A stretch of 38,277 nt of DNA from an uncultured Clostridia bacterium (GTDB taxonomy: Bacteria > Bacillota > Clostridia > Oscillospirales > Acutalibacteraceae), in contig CALFTO010000067.1 in the NCBI GenBank assembly GCA_937916195.1, positions 1-38,277 on the forward strand. Direction: 5' to 3'. How positions within the stretch are numbered: position 1 is the stretch's first letter; each line of letters opens with the position of its first letter. Below, one piece after another: positions 18,329 to 26,716 of the stretch. The position numbers were made by a program, and so were the translations under genes. The notes under the pieces are model-generated. The model saw only the letters and a program-made list of their open reading frames with translations, did no database searches and had not been told where the DNA came from.

Positions 18329-19033
18329 TTAGACCATCCACTTATAGCCCATACCCCAAATTGTAGTCAAATGCTTGGGTTGTGATGGCTCGTCTTCAAT
18401 TTTGTTTCTTAATCTGTGAATATTTACGTCAACTACCTTTTCGTCACCGTAATATGACTCACCCCAAACAAAATTAAGAATCTCATTTCGGTCAAGAGCT
18501 ACGTTGGGATTTGAGAAAAAGTATTCCATAATCTGAAACTCAACTTGGGTTAAATCAATGGGCACACCATTTTTGGTTAAGGTATGACTTCTTAAATCAA
18601 GGACAAACTCGTTAAGCGAAATTGAATTATCAACCGTTTTCTCAACAGTATTTTCAGCAGTAAGAGAAACACGTCTGTAAACCGCGTCAATTCTCGCCAT
18701 AAGTTCTGACGGTGAAAATGGCTTGGTAACATAGTCATCAGCACCAACCATAAGTCCTGTGACTTTATCCATCTCCTGTGTTCTTGCGGTAAGCATAATA
18801 ATACCAAGACGCTTACTCATATTGCGAAGGTATTTACACACCTCAAGCCCGTCAACAACAGGCATCATAATATCAAGAATTGCAATATCAATCTCATTAC
18901 TGTGCTCATCAAAAAGTTTAATAGCTTCTTCACCGTTTGAAGCTTCAAAAACCTCATATCCGCTTCGTTTTAAATTTATTACGACAAAATCACGGATGGA
19001 AGCTTCATCTTCAGCAATTAAAACACATTTCAT
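18329..19033 (-). CDS. OmpR/PhoB-family response regulator
   Basis: This 234-residue transcription factor has a receiver domain with acidic pocket E8-D9-E10, phospho-acceptor D54 in ILDIMMP, T82 and K104 in TKPF, and a winged-helix DNA-binding domain from about residue 130 to 234. It resembles PhoP/WalR-type regulators. The gene lies 31 bases before the kinase start and 3 bases after the lipoprotein stop. Target genes cannot be read from the sequence, but the neighbouring lipoprotein and cdaAR genes are natural candidates. Confidence 0.95.
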   Translation of the reverse strand: MKCVLIAEDEASIRDFVVINLKRSGYEVFEASNGEEAIKLFDEHSNEIDIAILDIMMPVVDGLEVCKYLRNMSKRLGIIMLTARTQEMDKVTGLMVGADDYVTKPFSPSELMARIDAVYRRVSLTAENTVEKTVDNSISLNEFVLDLRSHTLTKNGVPIDLTQVEFQIMEYFFSNPNVALDRNEILNFVWGESYYGDEKVVDVNIHRLRNKIEDEPSQPKHLTTIWGMGYKWMV

Positions 19034-19036
19034 AAA

Positions 19037-20416
19037 TTACACCTGCTCTGTAACAACAAAATTTTCCGTAATATATTCAATAATGCTTTCAGTATTTTCT
19101 GTGTTAAGCATCATATAACCATAAACATATGCGCCATTTTCATCAAGTTTAGTGTATCCGAAATCATTTTCATCCCAATTAAGCTTTGAAAAGGCTCTTA
19201 TAGAAAACAACTCGCCACCAATAGTACCATTTTCATCAAGAGAATAAAAAGTAAGCGTTGTTGTATCGGTATTATAAACAACTGTAACTTTTCCAACAGA
19301 ATCTTCGGGGAAAACAAACATATAACCATATGTTGAATTAAGCAAGCATTTAAAATCAGCGACGATTAAGCCATCTTTAAGTTCTGACCATACTGTAAGA
19401 TTTAAGGGCATTGCATCAGCCGAAGCACTTGAGATGCTTGTACCTGACACGAGTGTTTCAAGAGTTGGAATTTCAACAATTCCGTCGTTATCAATATCGC
19501 GTGAGTTTGTACGCACATCACGAAGAGTTAACGGAGCTTCAGAAACATTACTTTCGTATAAGGGTAATTTAATGGCAAAATCACTGTGAGTAATATCAAT
19601 TACCTCGGTAAGTACACCTGTTTCGCTAATGAGACCGTCAATATACAGTCTTGTATGCACCTCATCATTTGAAATATAATTATCAGTTACAACATTTAAT
19701 ATTTCAAGCATACCGGTAATTGTAAATTCTTCTTCATTAACAACCTTGTAAGCCGAATTAAAGCTTATTATTCTGCCAACGGTATTTTTAGTCTGATTTG
19801 AAAGGTCAATATTCAAAACAAAAAGTTCATCCGCGTTGTCGCCGTTTAAATCGTCAATAAACGCCTTGGTGAAAACCTCTGTCTTAATAAGTGTAAATGA
19901 ACTGCCGTTATAACTATAAATTGTCATTGTGCGATTACGGGAAGAACCGAAATCAGAGAAATTTGCAAGCTCAACTTGTGATGTGGAATTCCAGCTAATA
20001 ACAATCTCTTTAATTCCGTCACCATTAATATCAGCAAAGCTTACCTCATAAACATCTTCGCCTCTGCCCTTAATATTTGAAACACATGACCAATTACCAT
20101 CTATCTTTTTAAAAGCACTTACATACGCAACATCTTCAACTGCTGGGTCAGAATAAAAAACAAAAGCCTCTTGTGTTTCATCATTATCAAGGTCATAAAA
20201 CAGATATGAAGAACGGTTATCACCGCTCATTGGTGTTTTCATAATTACGCTTTCACTGTAATTAACAGAATTTTCAAAAGCCTCTTGCAAAAGACTACTA
20301 TCACCGCTCAATTTGGGTGGTCGCATAAGGCTATCAACTGAGGCAATGTTGAAGTCACAGCCCGATAAGGTGAGACAGACAACTGTTATAAGTAATATCG
20401 CTATAATTTTTTTCAT
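19037..20416 (-). CDS. Lipoprotein with FG-GAP/VCBS-like calcium-loop repeats, function unknown
   Basis: This 459-residue protein begins with a lipoprotein signal peptide ending in LSGC (C20 lipidated). Further on it carries at least four DxDxDG-like loops: LDNDE near 76-80, DINGDG near 129-134, DLNGDN near 189-194, and DIDNDG near 307-312. This pattern is seen in VCBS and integrin-like repeats that form beta-propellers and can bind calcium. It should be exported and tethered to the outer face of the membrane. It lies between cdaR and the response regulator with gaps of only 20 and 3 bases, so it belongs to that operon. The exact family is unknown; a ligand-sensing or envelope-monitoring partner of the kinase is one idea. 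Confidence 0.82.
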   Translation of the reverse strand: MKKIIAILLITVVCLTLSGCDFNIASVDSLMRPPKLSGDSSLLQEAFENSVNYSESVIMKTPMSGDNRSSYLFYDLDNDETQEAFVFYSDPAVEDVAYVSAFKKIDGNWSCVSNIKGRGEDVYEVSFADINGDGIKEIVISWNSTSQVELANFSDFGSSRNRTMTIYSYNGSSFTLIKTEVFTKAFIDDLNGDNADELFVLNIDLSNQTKNTVGRIISFNSAYKVVNEEEFTITGMLEILNVVTDNYISNDEVHTRLYIDGLISETGVLTEVIDITHSDFAIKLPLYESNVSEAPLTLRDVRTNSRDIDNDGIVEIPTLETLVSGTSISSASADAMPLNLTVWSELKDGLIVADFKCLLNSTYGYMFVFPEDSVGKVTVVYNTDTTTLTFYSLDENGTIGGELFSIRAFSKLNWDENDFGYTKLDENGAYVYGYMMLNTENTESIIEYITENFVVTEQV

Positions 20417-20436
20417 TGCCTGTCACCTCTTTTAAA

Positions 20437-21741
20437 CTATTCTGTAGCTTCTACAGAAACTTTAATATCATATTTACCAAAAGCCCAACAATCATATTCA
20501 CTGCTTACAACCACTGTGCCTTGCAATGTTTTTGTATCGGCAGTTATTGTTTTATCTGCTGTATCAATTTCAATTGCTAAATCTGCAGAAGTTATCGCGT
20601 CAATATCCTCTTGAGGACCAACAATAGTTACAGTAACATCATTTGAAGTATTTAATACAACTTTAAAGTCATCACGCGAATTCTTAATTGTAATATTTGA
20701 CACAGGAACTGAAAGTGTTTTTGAACTCATTGCTGATGCATTTATTGTAACTTTGAAACGTTTAACGCTTGAATCCATAATTTTATATGTGTTTATTGAA
20801 TCAGCATCAACCGTAAATGTATTGTAACTATCACCTATATCAGCAAAATCAATTGTATCAACAATAAACGTTTTTGTTGTTTCAACTGCATCAACAGGAA
20901 TTGCTACCTTAACACTTGATGGACTTACCGTGTATTTCATCGGATTACTGATAAATCCCGACGGTGCATTTTTAAACTCAACCGCCGTGGGCAAAGTTAC
21001 AACCTTAAGAACGGGAACGGTCATTGTAATATCGTCTACAGTATTAATTTTTGAATATTCAAGTGTCGAACCGTCATTTGTAATTATTTTAATTTCGGGG
21101 TCAAAAGTTGTTGTTTTTTCAAGAACATTATCAACATTTACAGTAGCAGAAACATTTGTAATTCGGTTAATTTCTGTTGCAGGACCACTTATAAGAACTG
21201 TGTTTTTTGAAAATACAATGTCACCTAACAAGCAATCATTAGGAACAATTGATTCGAGTGATGAATCAATGTTAGCTGAAAGTGCCATTTCAACCTCTTT
21301 GTATGTATCAAAATACACCTCAATATAAGTTGAAGATGATGAAGCAATTGTGAAATCATCAGAACTATTTTTTGGTGTGATTTTCAATTGAAGTGTTTTG
21401 GTACCCGAGCTGTCAACATAATTTGTGTTTGCCACAACATCAATATCATTAGCATCAAGCGAAGAAAGAATGTATTTTTTACCCTTAACTGTCACATCAA
21501 CAGTAAATTCAGATTCACCGAAAATCTGCAATCCCAACTGCTCGGGAATACTGTTTTCAAGGTTAATCTGCACAGGCACACCTGTAATAACATTCGTTAC
21601 TTCAGGGCTTTTTTCAATTGCAACCCACATCCACAAAGCAAATGCGATTATCACAGAGGCAATCATTAAAAAGCGGTTATTTCTTATTAAGGCAGAAAAG
21701 GAAAATGCCGATTTTTTTGCATTGGTTTTTTTATTTTCCAT
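20437..21741 (-). CDS. cdaR: CdaR (YbbR-domain regulator of cyclic-di-AMP synthase)
   Basis: This 434-residue membrane-anchored protein has a single N-terminal transmembrane segment (about 25-45) and about four YbbR repeats on the outer side, each starting with a VTVxG-like strand. In other Firmicutes CdaR binds CdaA and tunes its activity. The ATG at 21741 is chosen because GAGAGGTGG lies just before it; an in-frame GTG at 21750 is inside that site. It overlaps the end of cdaA by 11 bases. Normally glmM follows; here a lipoprotein gene does. Confidence 0.93.
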   Translation of the reverse strand: MENKKTNAKKSAFSFSALIRNNRFLMIASVIIAFALWMWVAIEKSPEVTNVITGVPVQINLENSIPEQLGLQIFGESEFTVDVTVKGKKYILSSLDANDIDVVANTNYVDSSGTKTLQLKITPKNSSDDFTIASSSSTYIEVYFDTYKEVEMALSANIDSSLESIVPNDCLLGDIVFSKNTVLISGPATEINRITNVSATVNVDNVLEKTTTFDPEIKIITNDGSTLEYSKINTVDDITMTVPVLKVVTLPTAVEFKNAPSGFISNPMKYTVSPSSVKVAIPVDAVETTKTFIVDTIDFADIGDSYNTFTVDADSINTYKIMDSSVKRFKVTINASAMSSKTLSVPVSNITIKNSRDDFKVVLNTSNDVTVTIVGPQEDIDAITSADLAIEIDTADKTITADTKTLQGTVVVSSEYDCWAFGKYDIKVSVEATE

Positions 21742-22612
21742 TTTTTCCACCTCTCAAAATTTTCTTTATTTTACTTGTATCGCCATCATTTTCGTTTGTA
21801 AAATTCTTTGAAAGAATTTCACGAAGGTCACCAACTGAAATATTTCTCTTTAGATTTCCTTTTTCAGCAACAGAAATAGCACCTGTTTCTTCCGACACAA
21901 CAACAACTATCGCATCACTTGTTTCACTCATACCGATTGCAGCACGATGCCTTGTACCCAATTCGCTACTTAAATCTGTATTACTTGTCAATGGTAAAAT
22001 ACAACCTGCAGAAATTACTCTTCCGTCTTTAATCACAACCGCACCATCGTGCATAGGTGCTTTGGGGAAGAAAATGTTTCCAATAAGCTCGGTTGTAACC
22101 TTCGCATCAAGCTGTGTACCTGTTTTTGAAATCTCACCAAGCAAAGTCTCTTTTTCAAAAACAATAAGTGCACCGATTTGTTTGTCGCTCATATCAGTAC
22201 AAGCACGGCAAACACTGTTAATTGAATTTTTAATGTTTTCTTGTAGCTCTGTTTCATCTTTATTCTTCAAATTAAAAATATTGAAAATAGATACTGAGCT
22301 TCTGCCCATACTTTCAAGTGCGTGACGAAGCTCGGGAGCAAAAATAACAACAAGAATCATCAGCAAGTTACCGAATATAAAGCTTAATATAAACTCACTT
22401 GCCTGCATTTCAAAAAGAGTGACTACAAGATAAATTCCCGCAAGCAAGAGCACACCCTTTGCAAGCTGAAATGCACGGGTTTCACGAATAAGCTTAATTC
22501 CGCTGTAAATAACAAAGGCAACAAGAATAACATCAAGCAAATCACTGATACCGTTAAATGAAAGCAAGGCACGCTTTACCTGTTCAAACAAATCTGTAAA
22601 AAACTCTGCCAT
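21731..22612 (-). CDS. cdaA: Diadenylate cyclase CdaA (cyclic-di-AMP synthase)
   Basis: CdaA condenses two ATP into c-di-AMP, a second messenger for potassium, osmolyte and cell-wall control. I use the ATG at 22612 (293 residues), beginning MAEFFTDLFEQVKR, the usual start. A longer frame adds 36 hydrophobic residues with no conservation. Three membrane segments occupy about 22-90, followed by the DAC domain with the DGA motif (189-191) and RHR motif (221-223), both intact. A GAGTGAG ribosome binding site precedes the ATG. A clear promoter and two palindromes lie in the gap upstream. Confidence 0.97.
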   Translation of the reverse strand: MAEFFTDLFEQVKRALLSFNGISDLLDVILVAFVIYSGIKLIRETRAFQLAKGVLLLAGIYLVVTLFEMQASEFILSFIFGNLLMILVVIFAPELRHALESMGRSSVSIFNIFNLKNKDETELQENIKNSINSVCRACTDMSDKQIGALIVFEKETLLGEISKTGTQLDAKVTTELIGNIFFPKAPMHDGAVVIKDGRVISAGCILPLTSNTDLSSELGTRHRAAIGMSETSDAIVVVVSEETGAISVAEKGNLKRNISVGDLREILSKNFTNENDGDTSKIKKILRGGKNGK

Positions 22613-22643
22613 AATAATTTTCTCACTCTTTTCAAAATAAAAA

Positions 22644-22715
22644 TACAATATATTGTAAAAAATCCGTAAATAAAGTGTTAAATACCTACAGATATACATA
22701 TTCACAATATATTGT
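22644..22715. promoter_or_regulatory. Paired palindromic operator candidates (NrdR-box-like)
   Basis: The 12-base perfect palindrome ACAATATATTGT occurs at 22645-22656 (extended to 14 bases, 22644-22657) and again at 22704-22715. They start 59 bases apart. Each contains CAATATATTG, which fits the core of the NrdR box (CWATATATWG). One covers the promoter -10 and the other lies about 22 bases upstream of the -35. Pairing and placement suggest a repressor site. AT-rich context could produce such a match by chance, but two copies within 75 bases make that less likely. Confidence 0.5.
22652..22681 (-). promoter_or_regulatory. Promoter of cdaA operon
   Basis: On the minus strand a -35 TTAACA (22676-22681) and a -10 TACAAT (22652-22657) are separated by 18 bases; each matches five of six sigma-A consensus bases. 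The -10 is embedded in a palindrome (22644-22657). The cdaA start lies about 40 bases downstream. This makes the cdaA-cdaR-lipoprotein-two-component operon start here instead of by readthrough alone. Confidence 0.65.
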
Positions 22716-22728
22716 ATCACAACTTATT

Positions 22729-23871
22729 CTATTTTGCAATTTTTCTGACAGAATTTATTAAAAAATCTATATCACTTTTTTTAGTAAAAACAGAGGGAGA
22801 AATTCTTACTGTTCCTATTGCATCAGTTTTGAATTTCCTATGAGCCAATGGTGCACAGTGAAGCCCTGCTCTTACGGCAATACCCTCAGCAGAAAGTGCT
22901 GCTGCCACCTCTTCACTATGCTTATTTTTCACATTGAAAGACATAATAGGCATAAGATTTTGTCTTTTATCAAAAAAGTCAGTATATAAAATCACATTCT
23001 TGTTTTGCTGAAGCCTTTTTTGCAAATATCTCATTAATGAAATTTCGTGGTAATAGATATTTTCTACTCCTACACTTTTAATATAATCCAGAGCCTTTGA
23101 AAGCCCGATTATCCCTTGAACATTCGGTGTTCCGCTCTCAAATCGGTCAGGCAGATTTTCGGGTTGATTTTTATCAGCAGAATTACTACCTGTACCGCCC
23201 TCAATTATTGTATCAAGCTCAATTCCCTCCTTTAATATCATTATGCCTGTCCCCGCAGGACCCATAAGCCCTTTATGTCCTGCACAACACAGAATATCTA
23301 TTTCATCACGCATCATATTGATTGGCATTGAGCCCGCGACCTGTGCACAATCCATTACGAACAGTAAATTATTACGGTGTGCCAGTCTTGCGAGCATTCT
23401 GTATGGAGGAATAACACCAAACACATTTGAAGCACCTGTGCAAACAATCGCAGCCGTGTTTTCTTTAATACAGTTTTTGAAATTCTGTACAGTTTTATAT
23501 GCATCATTTTCAACACAAGCAATGCTGAAATCGGCAATGCCCTGATTTTTAAGTTTTGCCAAAGGTCTCAACACCGCATTATGCTCTAAATCAGAAATAA
23601 CAAAATGCGAGCCCGCCTTTGCAAGCCCCTTTATTGCCATATTCAAAGCCGTTGTGCAGTTATATGTGATAATCACATTTTCTACTGACGGCACCCAAAA
23701 CATCTCTGCAAGTTTTTTGCGACAAAGATAAATTTGTTCTGTAGTTTTAAGTGCCATATCATACGCACCCCTGCCTGAATTACCGCCGAATTTATTATAG
23801 GCTTCAAAAACTGACTGAACAACTATTTTAGGCTTCGGATAAGAGGTTGCACTATTATCAAGATAAATCAC
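22729..23871 (-). CDS. Cysteine desulfurase family protein (class V aminotransferase)
   Basis: This is a PLP enzyme that releases sulfur (or selenium) from cysteine or selenocysteine. The 380-residue protein has the PLP aspartate region MDCAQVAG (D174), the Schiff-base lysine K200 in CCAGHKG, and a cysteine C339 in RAGLHCAP, a persulfide-forming position. It starts with a GTG at 23871, immediately after the DUF3343 stop, with GAGATGA serving as ribosome binding site. It is the type found next to DUF3343 genes, not the IscS/NifS of an Fe-S operon; no iscU or nifU is adjacent. Confidence 0.9.
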   Translation of the reverse strand: MIYLDNSATSYPKPKIVVQSVFEAYNKFGGNSGRGAYDMALKTTEQIYLCRKKLAEMFWVPSVENVIITYNCTTALNMAIKGLAKAGSHFVISDLEHNAVLRPLAKLKNQGIADFSIACVENDAYKTVQNFKNCIKENTAAIVCTGASNVFGVIPPYRMLARLAHRNNLLFVMDCAQVAGSMPINMMRDEIDILCCAGHKGLMGPAGTGIMILKEGIELDTIIEGGTGSNSADKNQPENLPDRFESGTPNVQGIIGLSKALDYIKSVGVENIYYHEISLMRYLQKRLQQNKNVILYTDFFDKRQNLMPIMSFNVKNKHSEEVAAALSAEGIAVRAGLHCAPLAHRKFKTDAIGTVRISPSVFTKKSDIDFLINSVRKIAK

Positions 23872-24090
23872 TTAAATCATCTCATATCCGATATACTTCA
23901 CTCTGTTGAGATTTAATATATTAATTATTTTTTCTGGATTGCCAACAACAATAAGACTATAACCGCATCCTTCATTTTTCTTGGGATTGGGATTTTTTCT
24001 TACAGTTGCCCTACCTCCGTTTTTTTCAGCTATTTCCTTTGCTTTTAAGGCGTATGTCACGGAGGAAAACCTTATTACAGCTTTTTTCAT
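23872..24090 (-). CDS. DUF3343 small protein, putative sulfur/selenium carrier
   Basis: This 72-residue protein begins MKKAVIRFSSVTYALKAKEIAEK and has one cysteine in NEGCGYSL, the conserved cysteine position of DUF3343 (putative Se/S carrier-like family). The ATG at 24090 follows an AGGTGGTG ribosome binding site. It precedes the cysteine desulfurase with no gap, so the two proteins are made together, suggesting that the desulfurase loads this carrier. The acceptor pathway is unknown. Confidence 0.84.
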   Translation of the reverse strand: MKKAVIRFSSVTYALKAKEIAEKNGGRATVRKNPNPKKNEGCGYSLIVVGNPEKIINILNLNRVKYIGYEMI

Positions 24091-24136
24091 TGTAAACACC
24101 ACCTGTTCTATTTTATGGCGGTATTACTTTTTTTGA

Positions 24137-24164
24137 TAAAAGAAAACCCGTCATCGACGGGTTT
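24137..24164 (-). terminator. Intrinsic terminator after ispF
   Basis: On the minus strand a 9-base-pair stem (AAACCCGTC/GACGGGTTT, 24144-24164) with a three-base loop is followed by TTCTTTT. It lies just after the ispF stop and separates the ispD-ispF unit from the DUF3343/desulfurase pair. The U-tract is interrupted, so termination may be partial. Confidence 0.7.
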
Positions 24165-24167
24165 ATA

Positions 24168-24665
24168 TTAGATAAATTTAATTTTCTTTTTTTCTTCTAC
24201 AAGACAAACGCAATGAGCGGCTATGCCCTCTTTTGCTCCTGTAAAACCAAGTTTTTCTTCTGTTGTCGCCTTAACGCTTACATAGTCAACAGAGATTTCA
24301 AGTGCTTCTGCAATATTGACACGCATTAAATCAATATGCGGTGCAAGTTTTGGTGCTTGAGCAAGAACGGTTGCATCAATATTATTGATTGAATATCCCT
24401 TTGAATTTACTAATTCAACAACCTTTTTTAGAAGCACAAGACTATCAGCATTTTTAAAGTTTTCGTCTGTATCGGGAAAATGCTTACCAATGTCGCCTAA
24501 TGCACAAGCACCAAGAAGCGAATCAGCAATCGCGTGAAGAAGAACATCGGCATCAGAATGACCCAAAAGACCAATTCCGTTGTTTTCAATTTCAACTCCG
24601 CCAAGAATAAGCTTTCTGCCTTCAACAAGACGGTGAACATCATATCCGTGACCAATTCTGAGCAT
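24168..24665 (-). CDS. ispF: 2-C-methyl-D-erythritol 2,4-cyclodiphosphate synthase
   Basis: IspF forms the cyclic diphosphate intermediate of the MEP isoprenoid pathway. The 165-residue protein begins MLRIGHGYDVH with metal ligands D9, H11 and H44 (in GHSDADVLLHA), and includes the LGDIGKHFPDTD segment. Length and motifs match the family. It begins 2 bases after the ispD stop, so the two sequential pathway enzymes are coupled. A terminator follows. Confidence 0.97.
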   Translation of the reverse strand: MLRIGHGYDVHRLVEGRKLILGGVEIENNGIGLLGHSDADVLLHAIADSLLGACALGDIGKHFPDTDENFKNADSLVLLKKVVELVNSKGYSINNIDATVLAQAPKLAPHIDLMRVNIAEALEISVDYVSVKATTEEKLGFTGAKEGIAAHCVCLVEEKKKIKFI

Positions 24666-24667
24666 AT

Positions 24668-25363
24668 TTATTTCTCCCTTCTCGCGAGATAAGACTCTGC
24701 AAGAGCAACATCTTCGGGTGTGGTAATTTTAATGTTTTCATAATCGCCATCAACAAATTCAACTGTTTTTCCGTAAGCCTCTATAAGCATACAATCGTCA
24801 GTAAAATTCTCGCTGTCAGGAACACTCTTGACGGCATTAAGATATAAATCTTTTGCAAAAATTTGTGGTGTCTGAACAGCACGCATAACACTACGGTCAG
24901 GTGTATCAACTATTTCATTATTTTCATTTACAACTTTAATGGTATCTTTAACTTTAACGCCTGTTGTAGCTGCACCGCAATCAAACGCAACAGAAAGCGT
25001 ATCTTTAATAACCTTTTCAGTAACAAGAGGTCTTGCACCATCGTGAATAGCAACATAATCGGAATCTAATGAAGTTGCCTTTACACCATTATACACACTT
25101 AACTGCCTTGTTTCGCCACCTTTTACAACAGCTGAAACTTTCGAAAACTTATGTTTTTCAACAATATCTTTTATTGCTTTGATATCGTTCTCTCTGGTCA
25201 CAACAACAATTTCGTCAATTAAAGAACAATTTTGAAAAACACTTATTGAGCGAGCAATAACAGACATACTCCCAATTTCAAGGAACTGCTTATTAATTCC
25301 ACCCATTCTTGAGGAATTGCCTGCCGATACAATAACGGCAGAAACCTTCTTTTTACCGCTCAT
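24668..25363 (-). CDS. ispD: 2-C-methyl-D-erythritol 4-phosphate cytidylyltransferase
   Basis: IspD links CTP with methylerythritol phosphate in the MEP pathway. The 231-residue protein has the nucleotide-binding N-terminus VIVSAGNSSRMG (about 10-21), the IHDGARPLV motif (about 105-113), and QTPQIF later. The G-rich loop here reads SAGNSSRMGG, a small variation on the usual AAGxGxRMG. It is directly followed by ispF. The MEP pathway is the only isoprenoid route indicated in the window. Confidence 0.96.
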   Translation of the reverse strand: MSGKKKVSAVIVSAGNSSRMGGINKQFLEIGSMSVIARSISVFQNCSLIDEIVVVTRENDIKAIKDIVEKHKFSKVSAVVKGGETRQLSVYNGVKATSLDSDYVAIHDGARPLVTEKVIKDTLSVAFDCGAATTGVKVKDTIKVVNENNEIVDTPDRSVMRAVQTPQIFAKDLYLNAVKSVPDSENFTDDCMLIEAYGKTVEFVDGDYENIKITTPEDVALAESYLARREK

Positions 25364-25376
25364 AATGCTTCTCCAA

Positions 25377-26648
25377 TTATTTTAACAATTCTTCAACTGC
25401 TGCCAATTTTGCGCAAAGGCAGAAAACTTCCATTGCTTTACCAAGATTTTCAACTGATGGGAATGTGGGTGCAATTCTGATATTTTTATCAGCAGGGTCA
25501 ACACCATAAGGATAAGTAGCACCTACAGTTGTGAGAATAAGCCCTGCCTCTTTACAAAGCTCACCAATTCTCTTTGCACTGCAACCAATTGTGTTATAAC
25601 TTATAAAATATCCGCCCTTTGCCTTAACCCATTCACCGATTCCGCAAGGCTTGATTTCAGTTTCAAGCATAGTGAGAACCATATCGAATTTAGGTGCAAT
25701 TATTTCTGCGTGTTTTTCCATATGCTTACGAATTCCGTCAACATTCTTGAAATACTTCACATGACGAAGTTGATTAAGCTTATCATAGCTGATTGTCTGG
25801 AAATTAAGACGCTTTTTGATTTCTGTAATATTGGCATCTGATGCCGCAATTGCTGAAACACCTGCACCGGGGAATGAAATCTTTGATGTTGAAGTGAATT
25901 CAACAAAATAATCCTCTGTGCCATACTCTTTGCAAGCATCAAAAATATTCATAAGAACATCAGGTGTATCTGTCAATTCGTGAATAATATATGCATTATC
26001 CCAGATTACTCTGAAATCTTTTGCAGCGGGCTTTAAAGCTGCGAGAGCCTTAACTCTTTCATCACTATAAGTAACTCCGTTGGGATTTGAATACTTAGGA
26101 ACACAGAACATACCCTTAACCATCGGGTCCTTAACAAGCTCCGCAATTTTTTCAACATCAGGACCGAATTCGTCCATTTCAACAGAAATCATTTCAATAC
26201 CGAAGAATTCTGTAATCGCGAAATGTCTGTCATAACCGGGAACATTGCAGATAAATTTAACCTTGCCCTGCTTGCTCCAAGGCTCACAGCCTGCAACACC
26301 TAAATACATACACTGATTAAGATAGTCATACATAAGATTAAGGCTTGAAGAACCGCCGATAATTACGTTTTTAGCCTCAACCTCTAAAAGCTCTGCAAAA
26401 AGCTTTTTACATTCGGGAATTCCGTCAAGAACACCGTAATTACGACAATCAAATCCGTTTTCAGCCTTGCAATCATTAGCATCAACCATTACATTTAGCA
26501 TATCAACAGTTAAATCAAGCTGGTCAGCACCTGGCTTACCACGAGACATATCAAGAGATAAGCCCAAAGATTTAACTTCTTCATATTTTTTATCAAGTTC
26601 GCATTTAAGTGATACGAGTTCTTCTCTACTCATCTGATTATAAAGCAT
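25377..26648 (-). CDS. Aspartate aminotransferase-like PLP enzyme (class I, group Ic)
   Basis: This 423-residue aminotransferase carries the PLP lysine K256 in STSKISFPG, with N188, D217 and Y220 in the usual cofactor-binding places. The N-terminal region with LDMSRGKPG (32-40) and the YFVEFTSTSKISFP block mark the subgroup labelled aspartate aminotransferase (Asp_aminotransf family), found in Actinobacteria and Clostridia. Substrate by sequence is likely aspartate/glutamate and 2-oxoglutarate, but other amino acids are possible. A consensus-like promoter and GGAGGA ribosome binding site precede it, so it starts its own transcript leading into ispD-ispF. Confidence 0.9.
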   Translation of the reverse strand: MLYNQMSREELVSLKCELDKKYEEVKSLGLSLDMSRGKPGADQLDLTVDMLNVMVDANDCKAENGFDCRNYGVLDGIPECKKLFAELLEVEAKNVIIGGSSSLNLMYDYLNQCMYLGVAGCEPWSKQGKVKFICNVPGYDRHFAITEFFGIEMISVEMDEFGPDVEKIAELVKDPMVKGMFCVPKYSNPNGVTYSDERVKALAALKPAAKDFRVIWDNAYIIHELTDTPDVLMNIFDACKEYGTEDYFVEFTSTSKISFPGAGVSAIAASDANITEIKKRLNFQTISYDKLNQLRHVKYFKNVDGIRKHMEKHAEIIAPKFDMVLTMLETEIKPCGIGEWVKAKGGYFISYNTIGCSAKRIGELCKEAGLILTTVGATYPYGVDPADKNIRIAPTFPSVENLGKAMEVFCLCAKLAAVEELLK

Positions 26649-26677
26649 AGAATATCCTCCAAAATTTATTTCGGTTT

Positions 26678-26706
26678 ATTATATAGTATTAAGTTAGATT
26701 TTGCAA
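26678..26706 (-). promoter_or_regulatory. Promoter of the aminotransferase-ispDF unit
   Basis: On the minus strand TTGCAA (26701-26706), a 17-base spacer and a perfect TATAAT (26678-26683) lie about 30 bases before the aminotransferase ATG. The -35 matches four of six bases. A GGAGGA ribosome binding site follows. Confidence 0.72.
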
Positions 26707-26716
26707 GTGATTATTT

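Noticed and set aside
20930..21328. Plus-strand open frame of 132 codons
   Set aside because: It is antisense to the cdaR repeats and low in complexity; the cdaR frame has clear family structure.
21618..22325. Plus-strand open frame of 235 codons
   Set aside because: It lies antisense to cdaA, which has intact DGA and RHR motifs; the plus-strand frame has no recognisable domain or ribosome binding site.
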